From assembly GCA_949775045.1 (NCBI GenBank), contig OX459100.1, positions 15,679,396 through 15,743,395 on the forward strand: 64,000 nt of DNA, given 5' to 3'. The translations under genes and the position numbers were made by a program. A model generated the notes under the pieces. The model was not told the origin of the DNA, searched no databases, and saw nothing but the letters and a program-made list of their open reading frames with translations. The DNA comes from Metridium senile (lineage: Eukaryota; Cnidaria; Anthozoa; Actiniaria; Metridiidae). Of the stretch, positions 1-11,605 are shown piece by piece (within the stretch, counting starts at the first letter, position 1; every line of letters begins with the position of its first letter).

Positions 1-42
1 CATGATCGTCCAAAGTCTAACATTGAGCAAGAACCACAGGAT

Positions 43-1062
43 ATGTTGACACTACCAGTTGGAGGATTTATCCCATCGTCTACACCAATATGCCATCGCA
101 CTACTTCGAATATCGCTATACAGCAGTCTTCATTGGAAATGGACTCAGCCAGACTACTCACTCATGTTCCCATACCAAAGTTCCATGGTGATAAAAGAAA
201 TTACGAATCTTGGAAGGCAGCATTTGTGTCCTGCGTTGACAACACTACCGCTACGCCAGAATACAAATTGTTGCGTCTGCGCAACAGCCTAGAAGGAGAA
301 GCGCTTAAAGTGATAGAGAGCCTTGGACACTCTGCCGCAGCGTATGAAGTGGCAAAAGAGCGACTGGAAAGAAAGTATGGAGGAAAAAGACGACAGATAA
401 TGCTTCGACTAGATGAGTTAGAAAGATTCAAGCCTCTAAGAGATGGAAATGCAAAAGATCTAGAGCAGTTTGCAGAGCTTTTGGACGTAATCACAGTAAA
501 TCTTCGCGATGCCGGCCAAGAGAGTGAACTTGGCAATGGTGCATTGTATATCAACCTGCAGAAAAAGCTTAATGAAGATCTACTATCCAAATATCATCGT
601 TGGATCTATGAGAAGGAATACAAGGAGTCCGTTGAAAGACTCAGACATTTTGTAAACCAAGAGTCAGAGTTCTTAACCACAGCATCAGAAACCATAAAGG
701 GTCTGGGAAAGAGAGAAGTGCATGCTAAAACCTTCGTCACTCCACATGCACCAGAAAATGTACAACCACGACAGTTCACTCCAAAATGCAAAGTTTGCAA
801 ACAAGCACATCAAATCTGGAACTGTGAAAAGTTAAAAGCATTGAAAGTGTCAGAACGGTGGCGCAAAGCGAAGGAGTTAAGTCTATGCTATCGATGCCTC
901 GATGGTGGCCACAGTGGAAAGACGTGTCCCAGAAGCAGAGTTTGTAACATCAATGCCTGTCAGTCATCGCACAATCGATTGCTCCATGAAGACTCAAAAG
1001 TACATCAAAAGCCAGTAAGACTGTCTACAGAAGGGAGAAAGAGAGAACCCATACGACTCTGA
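43..1062 (+). pseudogene. BEL/Pao retrotransposon Gag-like region
   Basis: An open frame of 339 residues holds a Gag of the BEL/Pao type. From about residue 42 to 215 it matches the DUF1759 pattern: a PKF.GD..NYESW start, a KYGGKRRQ stretch and a long helical part. Two zinc-binding clusters follow, CKVCKQAHQIWNC near residue 249 and LCYRCLDGGHSGKTC near residue 281. In the family this protein packages element RNA in cytoplasmic particles. The frame stops with TGA at 1060-1062, while the protease/polymerase frame runs on in a different phase from about 1041. BEL elements usually have one long frame, so a frameshift here is probable. The 5' LTR, if present, lies outside the window. The element class is clear; whether this copy is still expressed is not. 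Confidence 0.85.
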
Positions 1063-3242
1063 CAACGGATACAGCAGCAGCAACAACTCAGTTTACAGCA
1101 CTGAGAACTGTACCATTGTATTTGATAAATGGAACGAAGAAAATAATGGTGAATGCACTTCTTGACGACGCAAGTAGCAAGTCTTATTTGAATTCTGATG
1201 TCGCTGCAGAGCTTGGATTAGAAGGAACACTTCAAGAACTGACTGTGAATGTGCTGAACCACAACCAAGAAACACTTCATACTTCACTCGTAGAATTCCG
1301 GATTAGCAGCCTTGATGGGAAGACAAGCTGTATTGCCTCAGCCTACACCACCGAACGTGTAACTGGAAGTATGTAAGTAGTTGATTGGAACCAATATAAG
1401 CAGAAGTGGAGCCATCTGAGTTCAATACAGTTTCCAACAACAGGACCCAGACCTGTTGTAGATCTACTAATCGGCGTGGATCATGCGCACTTGATGTATT
1501 CCATGGAGGAAGTGAGAGGACAGACAGGAGAACCAATCGCTAGACTTACCCCTCTTGGATGGACATGTGTTGGTCCCACAACACAGCCTGTCACTGCACA
1601 CACTAATTATGCATTTCTATCCAAGACTAATGAACTGAACAATCTCATTCGCCGTTTCTGGGATGTCGAGGATCCAACTTCATCAGAGTCAATTACACCT
1701 GACGACAAAGCTGCCAAGAAAATAGTAGCCGAATCTATTTCATTTGCTGATGGTCACTACTGTGTTGGCATGCCATGGCGGAGAGATGAACGTTCTTTAC
1801 CCAACAGTTACAACATGGCCTTGAAACGCCTTCAGAATACAGAGAAGCGTTTGCTGTGTTCAGATCAACTTGGCAAGGATTACAGTGAAGTCATTCACAA
1901 CTATCAACAACGTGGCTACATACGCAAAGTACCAGCAGAAGAAAGGAAATCTACTCAAGAATGGTACCTGCCACATTTTCCTGTTCTACGACCTGACAAA
2001 ACAACTAAAAAGACCAGGGTAGTCTTCGACGCATCAGCCAAGTGCCAGGAGGCTTCTCTCAACGACATGATCTATCAAGGGCCTAAGCTTCAGAATGAGT
2101 TGACTACAGTACTGCTGAGGTTTCGTTGTGACCCAATTGCATTGATGTGTGACATTAAGGAAATGTATCTTCAAATCAAGTTGAAAGAAGAGGACCAATC
2201 TTACCATCGATTCTTGTGGAGGGATCTGGAGACCGAAAGAGAACCTGATGTGTATGAATTTGAACATGTTGTATTTGGAGTTGCATCATCTCCATTTCAG
2301 GCACAGTTTGTTGCACAACATCATGCACGACAACATCAAGCGACACACCCTCTCGCTGCGGACACCATCCTCAACAGCACTCATATGGACGACTCCATGG
2401 ATTCAATGCCCGATGTCAAGGCTGCAATTGAACTTTATGAACAGTTGTCTCAGTTATGGGCCTCAGCCGGAATGCATGCTCGAAAGTGGTTGTCCAACTC
2501 CCCGAAAGTGTTACAAGCTATACCTGCAGTGGATTGTGTCTCAGAAGTAGATCTTGACAAAGGCGAACTACCAGTCACTAAAACACTAGGAGTGACATGG
2601 TCCCCCACAGAAGATGAGTTCAAGTTTCAAGTAAACCTGCCAAAGGACAAGTACACCAGTACTAAACGAGAGTTTCTGAAAGGAATAGCCACATTGTTTG
2701 ACCCACTTGGATTCTTGACGCCATACATCGTCCGTGCCAGAATCCTACTTCAAAGCATGTGGACCAGCGGCCTCGACTGGGATGAACCATTGAATGCTGA
2801 ACTCAAGACCAAGGCACAGAATTGGTTTGACGAGCTATCTGAACTGTCTAAGATTCGAGTTCCAAGATGTCTTAGACTTACAGCTGATGTGAAGGAGGTA
2901 ACCATCCACACTTTTGCCGATGCTTCAATAGAGGCATATGGAGCCGTTACTTATGCTAGACATGAGTACACTGATGGAACTGTTTCATGCAACCTAGTTG
3001 CATCGAAATCGAAAGTTGCACCACTAAACGCTGTTAGCATACCCCGTCTAGAACTGATGGCTGCCATTGTTGGACTACGACAAGCTGAGAAGATTGCACC
3101 AGTGCTTAAAGTAGCTCCATCGCAAGTAACGTTCTGGTCAGATAGTATGGACAAAGTAGACAGTTTAAGCCTTTCGTTGCAAACAGCGTTGGAGAAATTT
3201 ACAAGTCAACCGACCCAGCACAGTGGCAGTACGTACCTATGA
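1041..3242 (+). pseudogene. BEL/Pao protease, reverse transcriptase and RNase H region, broken
   Basis: One phase covers this stretch with a single in-frame TAA at 1374-1376. Before the stop is a retropepsin-like segment (LLDDASSKSYL, the DUF1758 type, with Asp-Asp-Ala at the usual D-S/T-G place). After it comes the reverse transcriptase, whose catalytic box reads THMDDSMDS near 2378-2405. RNase H carries the acidic residues in TFADAS (about 2912), RLELMAA (about 3046) and FWSDSMD (about 3134). Just after the last of these, near 3155, bases seem to be missing and the phase shifts; the old frame then ends at TGA 3240-3242. The element would copy its RNA into DNA, but the stop, the deletion and the frameshift argue that this copy cannot make a full polyprotein. 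Confidence 0.85.
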
Positions 3243-4101
3243 AGCAAAACCCTGCAGACTTGCTGACAAGAGGACAATCCGTGTCTCAGCTGAAAGATGA
3301 GAAATACTGGTGGGAAGGGCCATCCTATCTGAAGTCAGATGCAACTGAGTGGCCTGTTAGTAAGCTAGAAGTAAAGGAGAATCAAGACAAAGAAGTTCGC
3401 AAACAGTTTCGTACCAAGCAACAAGAGAGCAGCACCTTCATGAGTGAGCCCACAGTGAATCGTCTTGAACCAACAAGGTACTCAAGCTGGAGAAGACTTT
3501 CACGTGTGCTAGCAAGGGTTCTGCGTTTCCCAGGAAACTGCCAACTAGAGCTGATCAACGAGAGCTTGGTCCACTTAACAAAGAAGAGCTCATTGCCTCA
3601 GAGCAGCATCTTATCAAGAGAGCCCAAGAACAAGTCTTCTCTGCAGAGATAAAGGCACTAAAAGCTGGCCAGAAGATCTCTGGATCATCAAAGCTACTTC
3701 CTTTGAACCCATTTGTGGACGAAGATGGTATTCTATGATGCAACGGAAGACTTTGCTATGCTGAGTATCTACCATGGGAGACCCGTTTCCCTACAATTCT
3801 CCCAAAAGGTCATCACGTTACCAAGCTAATCATTAAGGAACACCACGAACGGAAAAAGCATGGAGGTACAAATCAAGTGCTGGCAGAGTTATCAGTTAAA
3901 TACTGGATCATATCTGCACGAGAGGCCATCAGAGAGTGGGAGAAGGAATGCATGGAATGCAGAAGAAGAAAGACCACTCCAATTAAGCCGATGATGGCAC
4001 CCTTACCAGTCTTCCGGACACGTATGTCGCTGCGACCTTTTAGTCAGACATCAGTGGACTATGCAGGTCCTTTTATCACAAAACAAGGTCGTGGGTCTTG
4101 A
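3156..4101 (+). pseudogene. BEL/Pao integrase N-terminal region, truncated
   Basis: This continues the element in two other phases. The stretch up to about 3540 contains QNPADLLTRG and YWWEGPSYL, typical of the junction between RNase H and integrase in BEL/Pao elements. From about 3540 a second phase carries the integrase zinc-binding module: HH..RKKHGG near 3840 and CMECRRRK near 3951. It then reaches SVDYAGPF near 4050, which holds the first catalytic Asp of the DDE core. TGA at 3736-3738 interrupts this phase. After 4101 coding similarity ends abruptly in TTGA/GTTT simple repeats, so the rest of the integrase core and the 3' LTR are missing. It is therefore a dead 3'-truncated copy. Confidence 0.8.
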
Positions 4102-4620
4102 TTGATTAATTACTTGTTTGTTTGATTAACTGTTTGTGTGTTTGAATGATTTACTGATTGATTGATTGATTGGTTACTTCCCTGCTAGCAGAGTCTTCCA
4201 CAGTTCGATTCTGACGAGAGAAAGGAAGACCTTCCTTTCTCTCGTCAGAATCGAACTGTGGAAGACTCTGCTAGCAGGGAAATTGGTTACATGTCTGTTT
4301 GATTAGCTGTTTGTTTGATTGATTGTATAGCTGTTTGTTTGTTTGTTTGATTGATTGGTTGATTGATTAATTAGCTGTTTGTTTGTTTGTTTGATTGATT
4401 TACTGGTTGAATGATTAGCAGTTTGTTTGTTTGTTTGGTTCGTTGATTGATTAATAAGCTGTTTGTTTGTTTGATTGATTGATTGGTTGATTGATTAATT
4501 AGCTGTTTGTTTGTTTGTTTGATTGCTTTACTGGTTGATTGATTGATTTACTGCTTGATTGATTAGCTGTTTGTTTGTTTGATTGATTGATATGAAAGAT
4601 GTATTTTTTCAATTTTCTCT
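4102..4620. repeat. TTGATTGATT / TGTTTGTTTG simple-repeat tract
   Basis: About half a kilobase of imperfect tetranucleotide repeats (GATT and GTTT units, with recurrent TTAGCTGTTTGTTTG blocks of about 60-70 bp). It begins directly where the BEL/Pao integrase similarity stops and contains a short palindromic insertion at 4178-4281. There is no coding content. Confidence 0.85.
4178..4281. mobile_element. Perfect 104-bp palindromic MITE with 9-bp target-site duplication
   Basis: Two 51-base arms (4178-4228 and 4231-4281) are exact reverse complements around a 2-base centre. The ends read TTCCCTGCTAGCAGAG. The sequence ATTGGTTAC is present directly on both sides (4169-4177 and 4282-4290), which I read as a 9-bp target-site duplication. 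Nine-base duplications are characteristic of Mutator-like transposons. The element sits inside the simple-repeat tract. Perfect arms suggest a recent insertion. Confidence 0.8.
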
Positions 4621-4959
4621 TTTAATAAATAGCCTGATAATTGAAATTTGATCAGCTTGGTAAATATTTGGCTAGGCTTAACAATACTTTTTGTACTCAG
4701 CAAGGAATCTATTGTAAATCTTAAATATCAGCATGATGTTTTGTCTGATAATTTCAATATTTTTTCAGAAAAAGGAAAGCACATTATTATTCAATTACTG
4801 TTATGACTATTTTTGCTCTGATCTTGTTATTTTTACCATCATTGTCATTACTGTAGCTGTGGTTCATACAGTTATTAAAGCATTGAAAAGATCACTTGTA
4901 CAATGTACTACACATTCTACTATAAGAATAACATGCCAGCATAAGTATACCTCATTTCA

Positions 4960-5330
4960 CACTGTATACACAGAAATAAACAAAGACTCTCATATTTTGT
5001 TAAAATGCATTTCTCTTGAATGGACAACGACAGTAGAGAGTTGGTAATGAAGAGAGAAATAGTTTCCTAAATGACCGAGAGGACTGGGTACTTGTTATGC
5101 TAATTGAAAGTACATTAATTTAAGGTTAGGATTTGCATATAGTTTGAAAAGTAGTTTGGTTAAACCATTGTGGTCTAAGTTCAACTTGAGTAACATCATT
5201 TAAAATCAGTTTTAATTATGACATCTCGATATAAGACACTATATGGTTTGTTTTGATAATTAAATTGAGTTGTGGACCTGGGCCAACCACCGCATGCTGT
5301 GTGCTGTGTTAATTGGAACTTGAGAAAACA
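4960..5330 (+). repeat. Dispersed repeat R1, copy 1
   Basis: This stretch is the diverged reverse complement of 16266-16640. Shared blocks include the TGGACAACGACAGTAGAGAG region, GGTCTAAGTTCAACTTGAG, the GACATCTCGATATAA region and TTGTGGACCTGGGCCAACCAC. No convincing reading frame, terminal repeat or target duplication is visible, so the repeat class is unknown. The flanking 4621-4959 is AT-rich with nothing recognisable. Confidence 0.65.
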
Positions 5331-5365
5331 TGAGCACGCACATAGTATTTAATAAGATGCATACT

Positions 5366-5570
5366 AGTTAGTCGGGCTAGAGGGCCCGACTCTAGGTTTA
5401 TCTTTTAGTAAATCTATCTATGTATCTATGTATCTATCTGTCATGCCGCGTTTAGTCCCCCATGATGCTTTGGGAACAAACACAGGAAGCCCAAAGTAGA
5501 ATTGTTTATCCTCCTGTGTTGATTTTATGACTAGCCCGACTTCATGCTCATAGAGCGTCTAGTTAGTAAT
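5366..5570 (+). mobile_element. Short non-autonomous element M2 (GTCGGGCTAG / GAGCGTCTAG ends), copy 1
   Basis: A second copy lies in reverse orientation at 47378-47572. Both hold a hairpin-like GTCGGGCTAGAGGGCCCGAC start, a run of TATCTATC-type repeats, a CATGATGCTTTGGGAACAAACAC box and an end reading CTCATAGAGCGTCTAG. In the second copy, comparison with the paralogous 3' flank of gene copy 1 shows it is an insertion, which supports mobility. Superfamily unknown. Confidence 0.6.
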
Positions 5571-6564
5571 AAAACATGACACATTAGAATGTAAGATTGG
5601 TAATGATGAAAATTCTTAAAGTAATCTCTGATGGTGATAGGCACTAAAGGCTTGAAAGCTAATGCAGAAAATCAATTTCAAAAAATAACTTTGAAGAAAC
5701 ATTTATTTTTTTAACAAGTTATGGCTAAACAAACCTACAAAACAACATTCAAAACCTGTTTGGCAATAATTTTACTGTGGAATTAGAATGAACCCTGGCA
5801 AATAAATGAACACATTTGTCTGAAAGTCTTTCAAGTCCAAAAACAGCAAGAAGGAGGTGGAAGAACCACAACATTTTATCAACTGTATTAATTTAGATAA
5901 ACTAAAATGTAATTTAGTACCTTGGAAGTGAAGAATATTTTTTCTAATGCACTAATGAAAGTACAAAAATAGCATAAATATTGCAAAAGAAATATTTTAG
6001 TATAGCATTCCAAAATGAACTCAAATATAACAAAGATGCTTACAAACAAGTGTATTATTGAAAAAATATGTACTTGTGCAAGGGTGGGTGCGCACTATGG
6101 GCTCAGACATTGATAAAGCTCGAAAATATTATTTCTTAACTTTTTTATATATTACGTCATTTCCTAATGGTGCACCCCCCTCCCCCTGAACAAAATCCTG
6201 GATCCACTAATGTTGTGTTTATAAGAATGATATTTGAGATACTATCTGTGCTCTAATCGGCTGGAAACCATGTTTATACGGAGGACAGAGAGATACTCAG
6301 TGAAAAAGGTTTAAAAACATTGTACAAAAGCACTATAAAACATTTGTTTGTGTCTATATAATATACTGTGATCAAAACACTCTGGGAGATGTAGAGCACT
6401 TGAGAAACCAAAGACCTTTACAATGTTAACTTCACTCTTGTTGTACTGCTCCCAGCATGTTTATATTGTAGTAAATAAATATATTTTTAATACAATTTGT
6501 TTTAAATGCACCTGAAATTGAAACCAACTAACATTACTGGTTTTATACTATTTCCCCCCTATTA
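5571..6564. other. AT-rich intergenic DNA, nothing recognised
   Basis: No credible coding frame, RNA gene or tandem repeat. A C-run near 6174-6185 is flanked by GGTGGGTGCGCAC and GGTGCACCCCCC, which could be the ends of an old inverted repeat, but I cannot define borders. Confidence 0.4.
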
Positions 6565-6725
6565 CAGAGCAACCCCTCTATATTCAAGACAGGAACCAAG
6601 GAAAGAGTCCATTTTACCAGGGGTTCCAGTTTATCAAGGTTTTATTTGTAGCATTGGGAGAAAATGGAATTTTAAAATCGAGATAATTCCAATTTTTGAG
6701 GGTCCGTTATAGAGGGGTTCCACTG
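6565..6725. mobile_element. pogo-like MITE, TA target duplication
   Basis: The right end reads, in reverse complement, CAGTGGAACCCCTCTATAAC; the left end reads CAGAGCAACCCCTCTATA. These match the pogo/Tigger style of Tc1/mariner terminus. A TA dinucleotide lies outside both ends (6563-6564 and 6726-6727), the expected target. The 161-bp body does not encode a transposase. Confidence 0.7.
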
Positions 6726-7430
6726 TATTATCAAAACAGAAAATATTTATTAAATTAACATTATATTGACAGTACACTAATTAGAAAATATACATGTATT
6801 TGTATCTACCTGCATTTGAGCTAACTTATCATTTCTTCTCACTATCAAAACTATAACATTATACAACAATCGTACATCTCTTTAATGTGGTATTACTTTG
6901 AAAGCTGATGTATTTATCTGCATTTAATATGCATATTTTATCTTATTGTTTCTGATTTAATTTTATGTTACATAATGGAAATTGATTACTTTATTTACTT
7001 GTTTATTTCTATTCATTTTCATTTTGATTGCTCTGATAAAAATGTGCCCTTTTTATCAAGTTTGCTTTCTATAATATTTTCCCAAGAAGATTGTAGTTAA
7101 AGATCAATGTCTTCAAAAAAAACAGCGTGAAAGCTTTGCCCATCTAACAATGTTTGTTTATAGAATCCAAAAGAAGTTGTTGCTATTAACTCTTATCTAT
7201 ACAGGGGCAGACGGAGGGGGTTGGACTGGGTGACTTTTCACCCAGCTCTTTTTGCAGATCTTTGCGCTCTTGTGTCTGCTGTTATCTGCCAAAAGCATAT
7301 CAAAGTTCGCCCCCTTGTCAAATTTCTGGATTTTCCCTTGCTAGAGACTGCTATTAAGTCTGCATGAACCAATGAGAAAAAGAAGAGAGAAAAGAATCAA
7401 GTCTAATATTAGCAAAGCTAACATATGAAT
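6726..7430. other. AT-rich intergenic DNA, nothing recognised
   Basis: Only a small hairpin (GGGTGACTTTTCACCC near 7229-7244) stands out. No gene, tandem array or element border can be supported. Confidence 0.35.
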
Positions 7431-8620
7431 TTGAAGGAAAGTGAAACATGGTTTATGAGAGGTACGTTTACAACTCATGCACACAGAAGACTGATCAGAA
7501 GACTGATAGTTATTTGAGCTGTTGAGAACTTACTGAGTTGTGTAAATATGCAACACTGGATAATGAAATGCTAAGAGACAGAATTTGTAATCAGAATACG
7601 TCATAGTGAAACTAAAAAAAACTATTTTTTAGAAAAGTTATTGAGACAAGGAATTCAAAATATGCCAAAGCAGTGAAACAGCTACTAAACAATCACAAAT
7701 AATGGAACAGACACAGCCTGTGAAGTAAGTCAACAAGCAACAAGTAGCTCGCTCAAAGTATATCAAATATAATTATTGATTGAAGTGCAAACACTCTCAG
7801 ACAATAATATTGAAGAGAGTTGACCAACAAAGTAGTAAATTAAAACAAGAATCAAAATGGCTACAAAATATAAAAAAAAAAAAAATAAAACGAGAATGGT
7901 CACCTTTCACATTATAAACCTTGGAACCAAAGATCAAGCAGCCTGTGCCATTAGTATTAAAAAATTGCCAGGCAGAAATAATAATGAATTTGGCCAAACT
8001 TGAAGATCAACATATGCTGACATACATCACTCTAAAATTTTCTATTCACTGGACTAGGTCTAGTTGATGGAGAATATCATATATCAAAGGAATTTAAACT
8101 CAACACCTGTTATTCACGCATCAAGAAATATTCCTCTTAGTCCACTACCAAAGCTCAAAGAAACACATGATAAACTCAGGTCTAGTCAGCAAAGTAGAGA
8201 AACCTACAGACTGGGTTTGTAGAAAAAAAGATGGATCACTGATCCAAAGGACCTAAATATAGCCATCAAGACAGAATACTACACAAATTAAAGCTGATTG
8301 ACCAGATCAAAAGCAAACAACCAAACTATGCAAACAATGTGGAACAAAACATGAATTCAACAAGTGTCCAGCGTACGGCAAAAACTGTATAAATGCCATG
8401 GTAAAAACCACTTGTATGCTTTACTAAAAATTCGTCAAAAGTACACACAGTGATAGAAGATGAAAATTTATTCATAGGAGAAATTCAAGATGAAAATTAT
8501 GACAACTCTAGTGAATAATATGTAAATCTTAAGATAAACGGAACCAACATTAAGTTCAAGATCAACACAGGTGCATAGTGTAACGTCATTTCACTAAACA
8601 AAAGTTTTACGTTATTAACA
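7430..8620 (+). pseudogene. Scrambled, decayed Gypsy-like retroelement remnants
   Basis: Short translated pieces in shifting phases resemble Ty3/Gypsy parts. Around 7450-7720 there is Gag-like text (TELCKYATLDNEMLRDRIC). Around 8040-8280 there are pieces like the segment before reverse transcriptase (LVDGEYHISK, TPVIHASRNIPLSPLPK, a DPKDLNIAIKTEYY-like end). Around 8310-8400 is a zinc-knuckle-like CGTKHEFNKCPAYGKNC. Around 8515-8600 is a protease-like VNLKINGTNIKFKINTGA. Stops and frameshifts are many, and the polymerase piece precedes the knuckle and protease, the reverse of normal order. I infer two overlapping fragments or a rearranged copy. Recognition rests on short motifs. Confidence 0.5.
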
Positions 8621-10079
8621 TAGTGAGAGACACCCGTTTTTCACTTAGGTTCTTTCTCACATGCAACCAATGAAAATGTTTTTTAAAATAACTGCACAAA
8701 GGTATTATTAAATTTTGCTTATGAAGCTTTGAAATGATTATAAATAATTCTATGTGACACAAAAACGAGTTTTCAACAAGAGGTACCCATGAAGGTTTGC
8801 AGTAACCTTAATTTAATACTTTTGAAATGCAAATTTACATGTGAATATTCTATACATGCACATATGCATGCAAACTCGTGAGTATGATTCTGACAATCAT
8901 TGAACAAAAGGAAAGTTTAGATTTAAGAGAAAGTTAACATGTTATTAATATGTTTAACATTTAGATATTTTATGTATTTTATACATCTTTACTATAAAGC
9001 AGTTGTTCAGGCATATATTCAAATTAAGAATGTGAAATCGAGAAGCCATTTTATAAACATTTTACTAGTAAAAACAGTTGTTATTATCATTGTTATAATT
9101 ATGATGTTAGCGATGTTGGTGATATTATCATGAATGAGGTGTGCATTTGTTTTCTTTCTTTCTCTCCAAGACAGCAGAAGTAGTTTATGAGATTGTTCTT
9201 GTTGTGTGGAAGACCAATTGATAATTATTATGCTGTTTTCTATCCATTGGCAATGCATTTCAATGCCCAAATTGTTGATTATAGTTGCAAATATAACATT
9301 GATATGGTAGAGTGTGCTGATAAAGAGGCTTAATGCAGATATTGAGATATTGTCTCTGAGTTGATGATGTTTAGATATTGTCACTGTTGATAGTATGGTA
9401 GATAGTCTGTACATTGTAATGTTCATTTTGCTGCTGTTGATTGTACAATGTTGCTATGATAATGTTGATGTTCTTCTTTTCTCCTAGCCCCTAGCGATGC
9501 ATGAAGTGAGAATCAACTCATTCCACTTTTGCCTGTCCGCTGCGATCTGTTCAGCTTCTTTCCAGTCCTGCCAAATGTTGATAAAGATCATAATTTATGT
9601 AGTTAATTCCTAATATTCATCTTTCTCTGAGTACAGTAAACTACAGTGTACTTGCAGAGTCAAAGAGTTACCATGCTCTGAGTACAGTAAACTACAGTGT
9701 ACTTGTAGAGTCAAAGAGTTGATTTGACATTGTTACTGACCATAATGTTGCTGTTGATGCTGATAGTGTTGATGTAGATAACCCACTAGGATGTGTTACA
9801 ATGCCCATTTTGATAATAAAACAGCATATTACAATTGCCAGTCAATATTGAAAACTGCTATCTTGAAATGATGGGAGCGTTGTAGTTATTGCTGATGATG
9901 TTGATGGAGGTTTTGTTTATTTGTTGCTGTTTTCAATAAACATCATCCATATGAAAAAATATTCATTTTGTTCATAATACATTACTTTAACTGCAATCTT
10001 GAATATGATTATTGCTTTGTGGTTAGTCATCATTGCTGCTGTTGCTAATCATGCTGTTGGTCTATATATAGTAGTACTT
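8621..10079. other. AT-rich intergenic DNA with a ~50-bp tandem duplication at 9627-9720
   Basis: The block CTGAGTACAGTAAACTACAG and its following ~25 bases occur twice in a row near 9630 and 9677. From 9700 on, repeated TGTTGATG/TGCTGTTGATG words lead into the minisatellite that follows. No gene recognised; possible reading frames here are AT-rich and featureless. Confidence 0.4.
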
Positions 10080-10247
10080 TTTGAGGCTGCAGTTGATGAT
10101 ACTGCTGCTGCTGCTGATGATGATACGTGCATCAACCAATAGTTACAATGTTCATCTTGATAATAATAGTACAAACTGATGTCCATATTGTAGAATGATA
10201 TCATGAAATGCTGGGTTGTTATTGTTGCTGTAGTTAATAATACTGTT

Positions 10248-10278
<31 letters not shown>

Positions 10279-10855
10279 ATACATGCATCAACCAATAGTT
10301 ACAATGTTCATCTTGATAATAATAGTACAAACTGATGTCCATAATTATTGTAGAATGATATCATGAAATGTTGGGTTGTTATTGTTGCTGTAGTTGATGA
10401 TACTGTTGCTGATGATGATGATGATACATGCATCAACCAATAGTTACAATGTTCATCTTGATAATAATAGTACAAACTGATGTCCATTAATTGTAGAATA
10501 ATATCATGAAATGTTGGTTTATTTTCGCTGTAGTTGATGATACTGTTGTTGATGATGATGATACATGCATCAACCAATATTTACAATGTTCATCTTGATA
10601 ATAATATTACAAACTGATGTCCATATTGTAGAATGATATCATGAAATGTTGGTTTATTTTTGTTGCTGTAGTTGATGATACTGTTGCTGCTGCTGATGAT
10701 GATACATGCATCAAGCAATAGTTACAATGTTCATCTTGATAATAATAGTACAAACTGATGTCCATATTGTAGAATGATACCATGAAATGTTGGATTGTTA
10801 TTGTTGCTGTAGTTGATGATACTGTTGCGATGATGATATGTGCATCAACCATCAT
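10080..10855. repeat. Minisatellite, ~137-157-bp unit, five to six copies
   Basis: Each unit contains GATGATACATGCATCAACCA, a CAATAGTTACAATGTTCATC block, ACAAACTGATGTCCAT, a GAATGATATCATGAAATG palindrome and a variable GCTGCTGATGATGAT stretch. Unit starts fall near 10120, 10277, 10423, 10560 and 10702. The length changes come mainly from the trinucleotide stretch. Minus-strand frames through it are a by-product of the repeat. Confidence 0.85.
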
Positions 10856-10859
10856 AAAT

Positions 10860-11495
10860 ATGATTCATATAGTAGCAATTCCATAATATTTCATGTAAAT
10901 TGTACTATTTGATGCAGTATTCTCATTTCACTCCAGAAGATTAGCAACCATGATGACAGATTACCCAATATTGATGACAAATTGACCAAAATGATAATAG
11001 ATTTAATGCCCAAACATAGTTTTTGCATCTTTTCATGGAAATGATCATAGACAATCATTAGTCTATAACATCATAATGTACTGTTTTTCTCACTGTTTTT
11101 GTGGATTGATAATTTCTTGATATTGGTGCAAATCTTTCCATCCTCACATTTCATCATTCTCACTGCCATTATTCTTTGCTCATTCAAATGGAAATATTAT
11201 TGCAGCATGGTATTTGATTAGTTTGAAGATTATTCAAATAATTTGTTTCCCTCTACTGTACTTTCTTGATTTGTTTCATCAAATGAGATATAACATTTTT
11301 ACACAAGTTTGATGACAGATTGCTCAAGATTAATCACTCCGTCCATCCTCTCATTCACTGTCATTATTCTTTGCTTATTTATATGGAAATATTGCAGCAT
11401 GTGATTTGACTAGTATGATGATCATTCCAATAATTGGTTTGTTTCCCTCTACTGTACTTTCTTGATTTGTTTCATCAAATGAGATATACGGCCAT
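10860..11495. repeat. Local duplication of about 190 bp in AT-rich DNA
   Basis: The segment around 11120-11300 recurs around 11325-11490: both carry TCATTCTCACTG/TCATTCACTGTCATTATTC, a GGAAATATTGCAGCATG block, TTTCCCTCTACTGTACTTTC and TTTGTTTCATCAAATGAGAT. The copies are diverged. No gene recognised. Confidence 0.65.
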
Positions 11496-11496
11496 G

Positions 11497-11605
11497 TTTA
11501 CAATAGATTACCCAAGTTTGATAATAGTTTACCCAAGTTTGATAATAGTTTGCCCAAGTTTGATAATAGTTTGCCCAACATTGATAATAGAAAGCCCAAA
11601 CATAG
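11497..11605. repeat. 21-bp tandem repeat (CCCAAGTTTGATAATAGTTT)
   Basis: Four to five consecutive units of about 21 bases, the last ones degenerating to CCCAACATTGATAATAGAAA. A related diverged pair lies near 10962-11005. It produces a repetitive short frame that is not a gene. Confidence 0.75.

Noticed and set aside
10049..10855. Three overlapping minus-strand frames repeating MDISLYYYYQDEHCNYW
   Set aside because: The repeat arises from the minisatellite unit; lengths vary with GCT/GAT expansion and no domain is present.
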